Shown: positions 9,098 through 16,694 of the stretch, piece by piece
Layout of the letters: the number at the start of each line of letters is the position of its first letter
Numbering within the stretch: position 1 is the first letter of the stretch
From: Shewanella profunda
GTDB taxonomy: Bacteria > Pseudomonadota > Gammaproteobacteria > Enterobacterales > Shewanellaceae
Direction of reading: 5' to 3'
NCBI RefSeq assembly: GCF_023283765.1
Contig: NZ_JAKILG010000004.1
Coordinates: 1-64,000 of the forward strand
Length of the DNA: 64,000 bases
Notes under the pieces: model-generated
The model's input: only the letters and a program-made list of their open reading frames with translations
Told to the model about the DNA's origin: nothing
Database searches by the model: none
Position numbers and translations under genes: made by a program

Positions 9098-10151
9098 GGC
9101 TTTGTTGCTTAATTCGATGAGAAGACATGGTAGCCCCATGTTGTTCAGTTCTTAAACAACATACTGAGTTTCAGGCATACCTAGCCCTGTAAGCTTGTTC
9201 AGCGCTTTGATCATAGCGTAAGTCTCACCAACTTGAGCGTTGTAGTCCCTCAAGCTTAATTTCCCACCTAACAACTGTTTTACCCGATACATTGCTGTCT
9301 CTGAGAGCGAGCGCTTATGATAACCATACCGCTTTTTCCATTTCTTGTTAGAGCCGTAGAGCTTCTGGCAACCCACTGCTAAGTTGCGAGGATGTCCTCG
9401 TTCCCAGAAGGCTGCCCCTTCTCGTGGCGGAATGAGCGGAACAGCTCGCTTGAGCCGTATGGCATCATGGCAATTCCTTGTGTCATAAGCACCATCGCCT
9501 GATATCTCAATGATTTTACGACGTGTCTGCTTAAGCAAGTTGGGAAGTACTTCGGCATCGGTTACGTTAGATAAGCTCAGCTCTGCTGCGACTATTTCGT
9601 GGGTGCTAGTATCTACTGCGATATGCAGCTTACGCCAAACCCTACGCTTCCCGTCAGTACCATGCTTCTTGACCTTCCATTCGCCTTCGCCATAAACCTT
9701 GAGGCCAGTGGCATCAATGGCTAGGTGTTGTATCGCACCTCTGGTTTTAGTTTTAAATGAAACCTCAACTTCCTTAGCTCGACGGCTTATACAGGTGTAG
9801 TGGGGACAAACTAGCGGGATGTTAGCCAGCTTAAATACCGAGTCTAGAAATCCTTGCAGTGCTCTCAACGGCATAGAGAATATGCGTTTCACCATCAGTG
9901 CAGTAGTAATGGCTAAGTCGCTGAATTGGCGAGGTCTGCCGCGCTTGCCTTGTTTGTTTTGCTTCCACTCGGCTATCGCTTCCTCATCAATCCAAAAGGT
10001 CAGAGAACCACGGTTTATTAAGGCTTTGTTGTACTGCGTCCAGTTAGTTGTTTTGTAACGAGGTTTAGGCATGAGGCTACGACGATTAATGGGTGTAGCC
10101 GATCAGATCGTAGCTTCTTGATTTAGTTCCATCGATTTAAGCAACAAAGCC
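9098..10151 (-). mobile_element. IS5-family (IS903-group) insertion sequence, copy 2
   Basis: This is 1054 bp, bounded by GGCTTTGTTGC inverted repeats, in the same orientation as copy 1. IS903-type elements make 9-bp target duplications, but the 9 bp flanking this copy (CGCCGAAAA on the left, AATGGCCGC on the right) do not match. The two flanks therefore did not come from one simple insertion. Left is vctD and right is plasmid DNA, which fits one arm of a composite element or an IS-mediated recombination joint. Confidence 0.93.
9152..10072 (-). CDS. IS5-family transposase (IS903 group), copy 2
   Basis: The 306-residue DDE transposase is intact, with the same catalytic contexts as copy 1 and about ten amino-acid differences plus many silent changes. 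The divergence means the pair flanking the vct segment was not made by recent copying of one element. Each copy could still act on the outer ends of the pair and move the whole segment. Confidence 0.95.
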   Translation of the reverse strand: MPKPRYKTTNWTQYNKALINRGSLTFWIDEEAIAEWKQNKQGKRGRPRQFSDLAITTALMVKRIFSMPLRALQGFLDSVFKLANIPLVCPHYTCISRRAKEVEVSFKTKTRGAIQHLAIDATGLKVYGEGEWKVKKHGTDGKRRVWRKLHIAVDTSTHEIVAAELSLSNVTDAEVLPNLLKQTRRKIIEISGDGAYDTRNCHDAIRLKRAVPLIPPREGAAFWERGHPRNLAVGCQKLYGSNKKWKKRYGYHKRSLSETAMYRVKQLLGGKLSLRDYNAQVGETYAMIKALNKLTGLGMPETQYVV

Positions 10152-10206
10152 AATGGCCGCATCCCGCATTGTGTCTAAAGTGTCCTGACACTTCGCTCGC
10201 CTGAAT

Positions 10207-10335
10207 TTAACGAGCCAACTTTGCCGATCTATCTTGTCCACACCAAATCCCATCTTGTTCGGAAAAGACCGATTTACCCTTCCCGCTGGCTCCAATTACA
10301 AGCGAGTGAGATTCTACTTTGTTATCAAAAAACAT
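10207..10335 (-). pseudogene. 42-codon ORF with a P-loop, probable remnant
   Basis: ATG at 10335 follows a purine-rich leader. The product contains 'VIGASGKGKSVF', a Walker A-like P-loop, then ends at TAA 13 bp before an inverted repeat (AAGTGTC/GACACTT, about 10179-10195). A complete P-loop NTPase cannot be this short, so this looks like the front end of an ATPase gene whose body was lost when the adjacent IS-bounded joint formed. It directly follows the 10362-10742 gene. Confidence 0.35.
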
Positions 10336-10361
10336 AATTCCGCCCCAGATTTCACCTTCCT

Positions 10362-10742
10362 TTATACTTCTATGGATTTGGCTTTAGCTGCTGCCAAGCT
10401 AAAATCTAGGAAAAAGTAGTGCGACCTTGATTCGCTTACAATAAATTGAGACAGGTACTTTTCTTTTCCATCCGAAATGTAGACTGACAGGAACATGCCA
10501 AGCATAGGAACATCTGTTTTTGATGCTATATCAATTTGTAAGTGCATCGGCTCTTTGGTTTCGCTATCGACAAATGAGTGCGTTCCAGCAAAGCGAGACT
10601 GAAACGCAAGGCATCGGACCGCCTCTTCGAGAGTGGTTTTACGCTCATTATTGTAAGGGTTGTATTTGTGGACAGAGAATCTAATTGCTTGCTCGCCTTC
10701 TTTATGAAGCATTCTCTGTGCCTCCCATAACGGTACGGTCAT
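10362..10742 (-). CDS. hypothetical protein, 126 residues
   Basis: The start at 10742 is chosen over an upstream in-frame ATG because AAAGGAGG lies 7 bases before it. The protein is soluble-looking, without a recognised domain or signal peptide. It lies downstream of a lipoprotein gene on the same strand, probably in one operon. Nothing in the sequence indicates a function. Confidence 0.6.
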   Translation of the reverse strand: MTVPLWEAQRMLHKEGEQAIRFSVHKYNPYNNERKTTLEEAVRCLAFQSRFAGTHSFVDSETKEPMHLQIDIASKTDVPMLGMFLSVYISDGKEKYLSQFIVSESRSHYFFLDFSLAAAKAKSIEV

Positions 10743-10772
10743 GAATTTTCCTCCTTTAACGACTCTAAACAC

Positions 10773-11171
10773 TCATTCTTCGATGTACTTGGTCAATGGA
10801 TTGAAAACGCAGGTGTTTGCCGCATCAATCTGTCTAACGAGCAATATCTCAGGACTGCTCATAACAGCAAAGCTATTCCAACCAGGAATGACAAAAGCTA
10901 TGATTTTCGTCGGCAGTAAACTTGCGTAATCGCGCCATGTGTAATCAGTTCCATCGCAATTTTTTTGTATAGCCAAATCTAACTCTTGATATTCGGTCAT
11001 ACCAAAGGTTTTAGAATCCTCCAGTATTGTCTTTAGCTTCTCACGAATAGGGGTAGGGAAAAGCTCTTGGCTCATACGATACGCATCATGGGTGGTTATC
11101 ATACCGTCTTGATGATTATCACACCCCGAAAGAAGCATAATAGTTGCTAACGCCATTATGATTTTTTTCAC
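10773..11171 (-). CDS. predicted lipoprotein
   Basis: A GTG start at 11171 is preceded by GAGGG at good spacing. It gives a short charged N-terminus, a hydrophobic stretch and a lipobox 'LLSGC' near residues 13-17, after which the mature protein would be lipid-anchored. The rest (about 115 residues) matches no family I recognise. It is part of the minus-strand run of small genes downstream of the cytosine methylase. An upstream in-frame ATG at 11234 would bury the lipobox and is less likely. Confidence 0.65.
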   Translation of the reverse strand: MKKIIMALATIMLLSGCDNHQDGMITTHDAYRMSQELFPTPIREKLKTILEDSKTFGMTEYQELDLAIQKNCDGTDYTWRDYASLLPTKIIAFVIPGWNSFAVMSSPEILLVRQIDAANTCVFNPLTKYIEE

Positions 11172-11184
11172 AATTTTCCCTCGG

Positions 11185-11490
11185 TTAGTACATTTCTTTA
11201 AAACATGGTTTGAACATCCGAATTTCCACGGCAATAACCGCCGGATAATGCAAGACTCCCAAACCTAAATAGGCCTCCAGGGATGACATCAAAGTCATAG
11301 CTGACTTCCGAGTTGTCGTCCGCCGTTCGCCACGAGCAATCGCGTCTTTGAGCTCAGAGATCCTGACACCAATGAGCGAGGCCGTCTCCTCAACTGTTAA
11401 AATACGATCCCAAAAGCTGGTGGCGCTGTTATTGCGCCCACCGATACTCTGGGCAACGCACTCTGTTCTGGCCGCTTTTCCCTTTGCCAT
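11185..11490 (-). CDS. small DNA-binding-like protein (helix-turn-helix)
   Basis: The start at 11490 has GAGGAC 7 bases upstream. The 101-residue protein has a central segment, 'ILTVEETASLIGVRISELKD', that reads like an excisionase/AlpA or XRE-type helix-turn-helix. The basic N-terminus fits nucleic-acid binding. The 5' end overlaps the previous gene by about 60 bp. It could be a local regulator. This is a motif-level inference only. Confidence 0.55.
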   Translation of the reverse strand: MAKGKAARTECVAQSIGGRNNSATSFWDRILTVEETASLIGVRISELKDAIARGERRTTTRKSAMTLMSSLEAYLGLGVLHYPAVIAVEIRMFKPCFKEMY

Positions 11491-12085
11491 TGGTGATGTC
11501 CTCTTCATTCTTCGCAGCACCCAGCTTACTCAATATCTCCGCTTTTGTGGCGCGATGGCCGCGCATTAAAAGAGCATTCAGCAGGTATCCAGTGAACACC
11601 TCTGTACTCGGCATACGGTCAAGCAACTCAACATACTGCTCATCCGTCAAATCATGGATCTCACAATATTTTTCCACCGCCTTTTCGTAGGCTTCTGCGT
11701 AGCCATGAGTGGAAATCCTGAAAGCAATATCCCCATTGCCGTAGCCTGGCTTTGTGACGAGAAAACAAGGCGCGAAGTAGGTTCTCTTCACCCCCATCCG
11801 GCTCCGGTTCTCGATGCTGATATAAGCCCTCAGCCCCTCAGCAATGATGTTTGGCCCGGAGTTGCGACGCCGCTTACAAGTCTTATTCTGACGCTTCACC
11901 TCTTCTGCCTCAGCTTCCCACTTTCGGTCCAAGCTGTAGGCCAGCCGGTGAGCTGTTGCGTAGGAATACTCTCTCAAGGAGAAGTATTCTTGCCGGTAAT
12001 CATCCGCCACCCCAACTGTTCGTGCGACACGGAACCCGACGAAACCGGCGTCATGGGTTCCTTCGCCGTAGTAAATGACTGCCAT
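11429..12085 (-). CDS. conserved plasmid protein of unknown function, 218 residues
   Basis: The start shares the A of the methylase stop region (1-bp overlap at 12085), which indicates translational coupling. The protein is basic in the middle ('KRQNKTCKRRRN') with several Tyr/Arg-rich segments that suggest nucleic-acid contact. No family is recognised. Its tight coupling to the cytosine methylase suggests a role in the same module, but nothing more can be read from the sequence. Confidence 0.65.
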   Translation of the reverse strand: MAVIYYGEGTHDAGFVGFRVARTVGVADDYRQEYFSLREYSYATAHRLAYSLDRKWEAEAEEVKRQNKTCKRRRNSGPNIIAEGLRAYISIENRSRMGVKRTYFAPCFLVTKPGYGNGDIAFRISTHGYAEAYEKAVEKYCEIHDLTDEQYVELLDRMPSTEVFTGYLLNALLMRGHRATKAEILSKLGAAKNEEDITNGKGKSGQNRVRCPEYRWAQ

Positions 12086-13512
12086 TATCTACCTTCCTTA
12101 CTTCTGATACCGTGCTGCACCACGGTATGGCGACCGCAATTCACATTCAGGTGATCCCGAACTGCGGCCATGACCGCTGAATGCAATCTGTAATCCACAC
12201 TCTGCCCAAGCGTTTCTGTCGCTTGTTCTTTTGCCATCCACGAAACATCAAAGCTATCAGGTATCGACATCAACTCCTGAACCAGATCGACCGATGGCTT
12301 GTAAATGCGGCCACCGTCTTGGATGTACACTGCATCCTTTACCCCACGATCCTGAGACTTGAGGATGGTCGGGCAACTGGTGCTTTCTCTCGTCAAGAAC
12401 GCAGGCATCCTGCGAGAAGTTGACTCTCTGGCCTGAATTGACTTCAACGCTGTGACGTCAGCACAATCCCCGAGGTGCTTCTCGATCACCGGCCACAATC
12501 GTCCACCAGCTCTCTGCTCAGGTTTCGGTGGAACGAACCCAGGGAAGACCGACGCCACCATGTAATAGCGTTCTCGCCCCTGGTAAGCGCCGAAATCCAG
12601 ACCGTTCAAGACCATCTCAGTGAGGAAGTACCCCATCCGCCGCAGTGTCGTTCCCATCATCGCCCCGGCTCCGGATGCTTTGAAGTTCGGGACGTTTTCC
12701 ACCAGCACGACGGCAGGGTTCACGACCTCGATCTGTTTTAGTGCCGGGTAAACCATGTCGAGCATGGTGGAGAGATCTTCAAGAGAACGCTCTTTGTCCC
12801 TTGGACTTTTGGCGTTTGAGTGGTCATCACACCCCAACGAGTAATGGGCCAAACCAATTGGTGGGCACTCCGCCAGCAAGGCTCCAAGGCGATCCAGCTC
12901 CAGGTGATGAATGTCTTCATTAAGCAGGATACGCGGGGAGCTGTTCACCAGCGTATTGAGCGCATGTACTTCACTCAGGTTCCGCCCGGATGCTCTGTCT
13001 CTGGCTTCAACTGGACGATGCTCCAAAACAATCTCAGCCTTCCAGCCAAGCGCTTCCATAACATGAATGTCTACCCCGCCAGTCAATGCCACAAAGGCAC
13101 GGAAAGGGCTGGTTTTTCTGAACCGATCAGCAATGGCAAAGGCTCTGTTTGCGACAGGAGTGAAGACTACTCGGCCTTTTCGCATTTCGACGTGGAAACG
13201 CTCTGTATAGCGAGGGAAGCACTTATCTATGAGCCCTTGTCCAGAAAACTCAATAACGGTTTCCAGCGGGTTGTTGGAGCGACTCTTTGGTTGATACCGG
13301 CGCTGATAAACCTGGTGTGTCTGTAGTTCATCGGTCGCCGGGATCACCGAAAAACCGCCCATCCCCTCCCCTGGCTCAACGGCGATGCCCATACCTGGCT
13401 TGAACCCCATAACATCCAAAAAGTTGGACGAAACCCTAACCTTGCGTTTATCGCCTACTCGATTGAACGCAAGTTGTTTGGTTACTACGGAGGGGGAGAC
13501 GATCGGTAACAT
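12085..13512 (-). CDS. dcm: DNA cytosine-5 methyltransferase with unusual catalytic loop
   Basis: A 475-residue C5-methylase fold, shown by motif I ('FRAFVALTGGVDIHVMEALG', about residue 138), a motif VI-like 'VLVENVPNF' near residue 270, and motif VIII 'QGRERYYMVA'. It should methylate cytosine in DNA using S-adenosylmethionine. The canonical Pro-Cys catalytic loop is not obvious. The best candidate is 'GCDDHSNAK' near residue 228, where Gly replaces Pro before the Cys. An extra N-terminal region of about 130 residues precedes the methylase core. No restriction enzyme gene is adjacent, so it is an orphan methylase. It sits in a tight operon with four or more small genes. Confidence 0.8.
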   Translation of the reverse strand: MLPIVSPSVVTKQLAFNRVGDKRKVRVSSNFLDVMGFKPGMGIAVEPGEGMGGFSVIPATDELQTHQVYQRRYQPKSRSNNPLETVIEFSGQGLIDKCFPRYTERFHVEMRKGRVVFTPVANRAFAIADRFRKTSPFRAFVALTGGVDIHVMEALGWKAEIVLEHRPVEARDRASGRNLSEVHALNTLVNSSPRILLNEDIHHLELDRLGALLAECPPIGLAHYSLGCDDHSNAKSPRDKERSLEDLSTMLDMVYPALKQIEVVNPAVVLVENVPNFKASGAGAMMGTTLRRMGYFLTEMVLNGLDFGAYQGRERYYMVASVFPGFVPPKPEQRAGGRLWPVIEKHLGDCADVTALKSIQARESTSRRMPAFLTRESTSCPTILKSQDRGVKDAVYIQDGGRIYKPSVDLVQELMSIPDSFDVSWMAKEQATETLGQSVDYRLHSAVMAAVRDHLNVNCGRHTVVQHGIRSKEGR

Positions 13513-13515
13513 TGG

Positions 13516-14016
13516 TCAACCTCTTTTCTTCTTGTTTTGCTCGCGCTTCACCATTGCTCCAGCAGCTTTCAGAAGTCTCTGGTTCTCCGCCAGCTCCTCT
13601 TGGAGTTCCTGAGTATCCTCTTCTGTCTGAGGCTTTTTCAGCTCGGCCTCGCAATATTGGACCTCTTCCTGCAAGCTGACTTTCGCAAACTTGAGAGCGG
13701 CCAGTCGCGTCGTATAAACGCCAAAAGGCAATTCGCCACCTTCCCGGAACTGCTTCAAGCACCAGCTCGGTATAGATGGCAACCAACCAAAGTCCCCATT
13801 CTTCCGTGACCTTTTCCCCCACGTAATCCCATCTAACTTTTGGGCAAGATTGACATAGCGTTGATCGCTGGTTGAGTTGCGTCGTTTCTGAATAGAGCGA
13901 ACTATCCACTCTGTAACCTCGACCTTTGCTTTATCATCATCAGAGATGTAATAAAGGGCTGCGTACAACACAGCGCCTTTACGAATGACTGATGGTGGGT
14001 ATGCCTGGGCTTTCAT
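13516..14016 (-). CDS. hypothetical protein with C-terminal coiled coil
   Basis: The 166-residue protein ends 3 bp before the cytosine methylase start, in the same operon. The last 60 residues are Glu/Gln/Leu-rich ('EEDTQELQEELAENQRLLKAA') and should form a coiled coil, ending in a Lys-rich tail. The N-terminal half matches no family I recognise. It could be an accessory of the methylase module. Confidence 0.65.
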   Translation of the reverse strand: MKAQAYPPSVIRKGAVLYAALYYISDDDKAKVEVTEWIVRSIQKRRNSTSDQRYVNLAQKLDGITWGKRSRKNGDFGWLPSIPSWCLKQFREGGELPFGVYTTRLAALKFAKVSLQEEVQYCEAELKKPQTEEDTQELQEELAENQRLLKAAGAMVKREQNKKKRG

Positions 14017-14024
14017 CTATCCCC

Positions 14025-14357
14025 CTATCGCTTTTTCTGTCCGACAAGACGGAGATGATCGGCGGCCAAGTCATACTGCTCGTTTTTGTCGCGGCGGCGG
14101 AATCTGTCAAAAAACTTCCCTCGTGGCAGGGTTTCTTCCATAGCGATCAGGCGGTTCAGCCACACTTCTTGAGGTAGCATCCCTGCTGGAGTCGGCCCGA
14201 GCTTACGTCCTTCCTTGACGTGCTCCATTGTTTGTGTGGCAGTAAAAATCGCACCACCAAACTTTCTCCACTTGAATTGCAGGGGCATATCTGGAGACTC
14301 ATCCAGCATCAATTTCTTATTGGTTTGTTCTGTCACGACAATTACTCCACCATCCAT
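14025..14357 (-). CDS. hypothetical protein, 110 residues
   Basis: This small basic protein lies in the run of minus-strand genes, 8 bp before the coiled-coil gene, with its start overlapping the end of the zinc-binding gene by 16 bp. No transmembrane segment or known motif is visible. Overlapping ends support a real, translationally coupled gene. Confidence 0.6.
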   Translation of the reverse strand: MDGGVIVVTEQTNKKLMLDESPDMPLQFKWRKFGGAIFTATQTMEHVKEGRKLGPTPAGMLPQEVWLNRLIAMEETLPRGKFFDRFRRRDKNEQYDLAADHLRLVGQKKR

Positions 14358-14848
14358 TCTTCACTAAGCAGGAACGCCCAGCGCTCTTCTGCTTTTTCTG
14401 GGTTGTCTTTGGCCTGTTTGATCATGATCTCGGCGGCGTTAAAGCCTACCTCTCCACTGAACCGGCCCCATGAATGGCTATGCCACTCGCGCATCACACT
14501 TCGGCCAAGCGATGCAAGTTCTGGACTTACACCCTCATGGAGGGCATAGAGCTCCCAAGCATCCCACCCGTATCGTAATAGGTTGTGCCCTGGGGCGTTA
14601 AAGGCCTGAGCAGCCTTGAACCGCTCTCCAGGCTCCTTCCCTCTAACATCCACACCCTGGAGCACCAACCCCATTACCACTTCAATGACAGGCTCGCGTT
14701 GCTTCTTTGCCAGCTCGATGGCAGCCACCAGCATTGCTTTGGCGTCAGCAAATTTCCCATGCCCTTGGCACATACCGCAGGTTTCTTTGGAAGGGGAAAA
14801 GTCATAAACACCGGAACCAGCACAGAGGCGGCATGTCAGGTCAATCAT
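14342..14848 (-). CDS. DnaJ-type zinc-finger protein
   Basis: The N-terminus carries two CxxCxGxG repeats (CRLCAGSG near residue 6 and CGMCQGHG near residue 24), the zinc-binding module of DnaJ chaperones. The remaining 130 residues are unlike DnaJ and have no recognised fold. The start at 14848 is preferred because it overlaps the preceding stop by 8 bp. An ATG at 14866 is also possible. The zinc module may bind protein or nucleic acid; no specific function can be given. Confidence 0.7.
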   Translation of the reverse strand: MIDLTCRLCAGSGVYDFSPSKETCGMCQGHGKFADAKAMLVAAIELAKKQREPVIEVVMGLVLQGVDVRGKEPGERFKAAQAFNAPGHNLLRYGWDAWELYALHEGVSPELASLGRSVMREWHSHSWGRFSGEVGFNAAEIMIKQAKDNPEKAEERWAFLLSEEWMVE

Positions 14849-15515
14849 GGGCTCTTCTCTCCTCATACTCTTCGATGCGCTCTTTCAGACGCTGAACCAC
14901 TGGTGCGAGCTCAGGGATAGCTTCCGCTTCCTCAAGCGTGTATCGCTTGTCTTCCTGGTAATCGACTATTTGAGGAGGCCTTGGCTGTTTAGGGAACTCA
15001 GCAAAGTCATTCAGCGACATCGAGGTAGGAAGTCCTCCTTCAATCTCACCTTTTTCGTTGAGTGACTGGGTGACGATAAGCTGTGTTCCACCCACCTCGG
15101 TATCAAAGCGGTCATCAAAGCGCTCACCGATAGTCCAGCCGCCACGGCCAAGAACACAGGTCGTACTCATACGTAGGCGATTGAATGCTTTAGCGTCATC
15201 CCAGTTCAAAGGATTTTCATCCATGAGGAAAAAAGGCGCTTCGTCCCGAACGAACACCTTGGACTTGGCGTTATCGAAGATCGGCCCAAACACCCCCTGC
15301 TGGAGGTATGGTTCGACTTTCTCTGCAAGATCCTGGTGCCCTTGAGAACGCAGCGCCTCATAGAGCTGGGTGATTGTTTGTTTGCCGGTGTCCGGAAGGC
15401 AGGACAATACTGTCTGCTTTTCCTCGTCACTCAGGCTTACCATTCTGGACAAAAAGCTGACTACCAGCTCGTTGTGCCCATCGACCGTTTCAATGTTGAG
15501 CTTGTTCTCGTCCAT
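14841..15515 (-). CDS. hypothetical protein, 224 residues
   Basis: The start at 15515 has GAGGAAG immediately upstream and is favoured over an ATG at 15548. The protein is acidic, with helical N- and C-terminal parts and a charged tail ('QRLKERIEEYEERRAHD'). No family is recognised. It overlaps its upstream neighbour by 26 bp and its downstream neighbour by 8 bp, so it belongs to the same operon. Confidence 0.65.
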   Translation of the reverse strand: MDENKLNIETVDGHNELVVSFLSRMVSLSDEEKQTVLSCLPDTGKQTITQLYEALRSQGHQDLAEKVEPYLQQGVFGPIFDNAKSKVFVRDEAPFFLMDENPLNWDDAKAFNRLRMSTTCVLGRGGWTIGERFDDRFDTEVGGTQLIVTQSLNEKGEIEGGLPTSMSLNDFAEFPKQPRPPQIVDYQEDKRYTLEEAEAIPELAPVVQRLKERIEEYEERRAHD

Positions 15516-15771
15516 CTTCTTCCTCAGTAATCGGTTCGATAAATTCAATGGAGTCCATGCTTACATGACTGATAATGGCTTTCAGGCCGCAGCAGTCGCA
15601 TGGTTCAAAGGTCAGTTCTGATCCCTTGGGAGACTGATGCGTGACCGTTGCCACAGCCCCTAGAGGGATCAACCCCCAGCCGTTTTTTAGTACCCGAGTA
15701 GTTCTGACCAGCCGACCTTTGTACTCTCGTTTCAGTTTCGGATGCGGCACTACCGCATATCGCTTACTCAT
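15490..15771 (-). CDS. small zinc-finger-like protein
   Basis: The 93-residue protein begins at an ATG preceded by AAGGGGAC. A 'CDCCG' cluster in the middle could bind metal, and the tail is acidic. The end overlaps the next gene and the start overlaps the previous one by 8 bp. Function is not recognised. Confidence 0.6.
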   Translation of the reverse strand: MSKRYAVVPHPKLKREYKGRLVRTTRVLKNGWGLIPLGAVATVTHQSPKGSELTFEPCDCCGLKAIISHVSMDSIEFIEPITEEEDGREQAQH

Positions 15772-16141
15772 TTCGGTCCCCTTGTACCAAAGGCTCGACA
15801 ACCAGCTCTTGAGCTTCGTCCCAGTCGGACACCTTTGCATCACCAAACGCAAAGGCAATTCGCATAGCCACTGTCGGCCTGCCTATTTTCATCAAGTAAG
15901 CCGCAGCACCGGCACACATCGACTCTTGTCCCGAAGGTGCATAGTTACCCTCTTCATCCCATTCACCACCTGACTTTGAATGCACGGTCTTGTGGCAATG
16001 AAACGTCGTCATGTCGTTTTCAACGATGTCGTTGATGATGCCTTCTAATCGCCCAGGGGCCAGCTCGATAGCGCCCTCCTTCCGGAATGGACAGTTGGCG
16101 CAAGGTTTCTTCAAACGGAGATGATTTGCTTGCTTTGGCAT
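15764..16141 (-). CDS. DUF6283-like cysteine-cluster protein
   Basis: The 125-residue protein has an N-terminal 'PCANCPFRKEG' cluster followed by 'FHCHKT' and 'CAGA', a spaced Cys/His set that recalls the DUF6283 family found in phages and plasmids. Metal binding is likely. It is the first gene of the minus-strand operon that runs to the cytosine methylase. It is preceded by a promoter-overlapping inverted repeat (16153-16180) and a GCCC-N5-GGGC site (16242), so the whole operon may respond to the plasmid's global regulators. Confidence 0.65.
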   Translation of the reverse strand: MPKQANHLRLKKPCANCPFRKEGAIELAPGRLEGIINDIVENDMTTFHCHKTVHSKSGGEWDEEGNYAPSGQESMCAGAAAYLMKIGRPTVAMRIAFAFGDAKVSDWDEAQELVVEPLVQGDRNE

Positions 16142-16152
16142 ACATATCACTT

Positions 16153-16180
16153 TTACAGCATCATTTTATGATTCTATGAT
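16153..16180. promoter_or_regulatory. type-2 dispersed operator, upstream of the DUF6283-like gene
   Basis: TTACAGCATCATTTTATGAT is an ACAG(T/C)ATCA-N5-TGAT(A/G)CTGT-like inverted repeat, one of nine related sites in the backbone. It overlaps the likely promoter of the minus-strand operon. Confidence 0.55.
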
Positions 16181-16241
16181 ATAGCCATATTCCGTGTAGT
16201 CAATATCTCACTAACAATTACTTTCTATCGGACGCTTACGC

Positions 16242-16254
16242 GCCCATTTTGGGC
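16242..16254. promoter_or_regulatory. candidate AcaCD activation site
   Basis: GCCCATTTTGGGC, 101 bp before the DUF6283-like gene, shares the GCCC-N5-GGGC form with four other sites, including those ahead of traF and parM. Confidence 0.5.
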
Positions 16255-16306
16255 AGATAGACAAGTTATTTGGGCGTTTGGAGTGTGCGAGGTGGACAGC
16301 GGGGAG

Positions 16307-16324
16307 ACTTTCACATGTGAAAGT
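16307..16324. repeat. 18-bp palindrome, site 1
   Basis: ACTTTCACATGTGAAAGT, a perfect palindrome between the divergent genes at 16141 and 16460. It is one of ten dispersed copies. Confidence 0.75.
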
Positions 16325-16356
16325 TTTGTTTCTTGGTATCGTTTTATTGTCTCTTG

Positions 16357-16392
16357 ATATTATTTTATGATGCTGTAATAATCATAAATAAG
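16357..16392. promoter_or_regulatory. type-2 dispersed operator, upstream of the 47-residue ORF
   Basis: TATTTTATGATGCTGTAATA carries the right half of the ACAGTATCA...TGATACTGT repeat. It is followed by AT-rich promoter-like DNA 80 bp before the small plus-strand gene. Confidence 0.45.
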
Positions 16393-16459
16393 GGCCGCAT
16401 CGCTCTTCGACCTTCGTTGCAGCCCTTACAACACAATCAAGCAATTAAGGAGCTTTGTT

Positions 16460-16603
16460 ATGCTGCAAGGCAATACTAACACGAATAAGCGCATCCCGCT
16501 CGCGGCGTTCATGAAATGGCCGCTGGCGAAACGTCAGGACTTCATCGACCGGGAAATGTCCGGTTGCCCCGACTTTATCAAGACGTCTTTGCTTCGGCAT
16601 TAA
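16460..16603 (+). CDS. small basic protein, 47 residues
   Basis: ATG at 16460 follows AAGGAG at 8 bases and gives a basic 47-residue product ending at TAA, followed by a hairpin terminator at 16624-16649. A proper ribosome site, a terminator and an upstream operator make it a credible gene although it is short. The sequence includes a repeated 'KWPLAKRQDFIDREMSGCP' stretch with no known family. Confidence 0.55.
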   Translation: MLQGNTNTNKRIPLAAFMKWPLAKRQDFIDREMSGCPDFIKTSLLRH

Positions 16604-16623
16604 GGCGATCAGGCAGGAAAGCA

Positions 16624-16650
16624 AAGAACCTCGCTTCGGCGGGGTTCTTC
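16624..16650 (+). terminator. hairpin terminator of the 47-residue ORF
   Basis: An AAGAACC-CGC-TTCG-GCG-GGTTCTT stem with a stable TTCG loop is followed by CGTTTC. The T-run is short. Confidence 0.6.
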
Positions 16651-16694
16651 GTTTCTACCTCTTGAATGTTTCGTCAGAACAAACTGGAGCGCTT

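Noticed and set aside
1..10151. Simple chromosomal Vibrio contig joined by misassembly
   Set aside because: Not excluded, but the IS at the joint is complete and correctly oriented, and both sides are intact at the IS ends; it is kept as an alternative in the composite-element finding.
10234..10419. 61-codon plus-strand open frame next to the IS
   Set aside because: It is antisense to the better supported minus-strand genes and has no ribosome site.
16662..16694. TTG start for the N6 methylase-like gene
   Set aside because: The ATG at 16695 has a well placed TGGAG and TTG has none.
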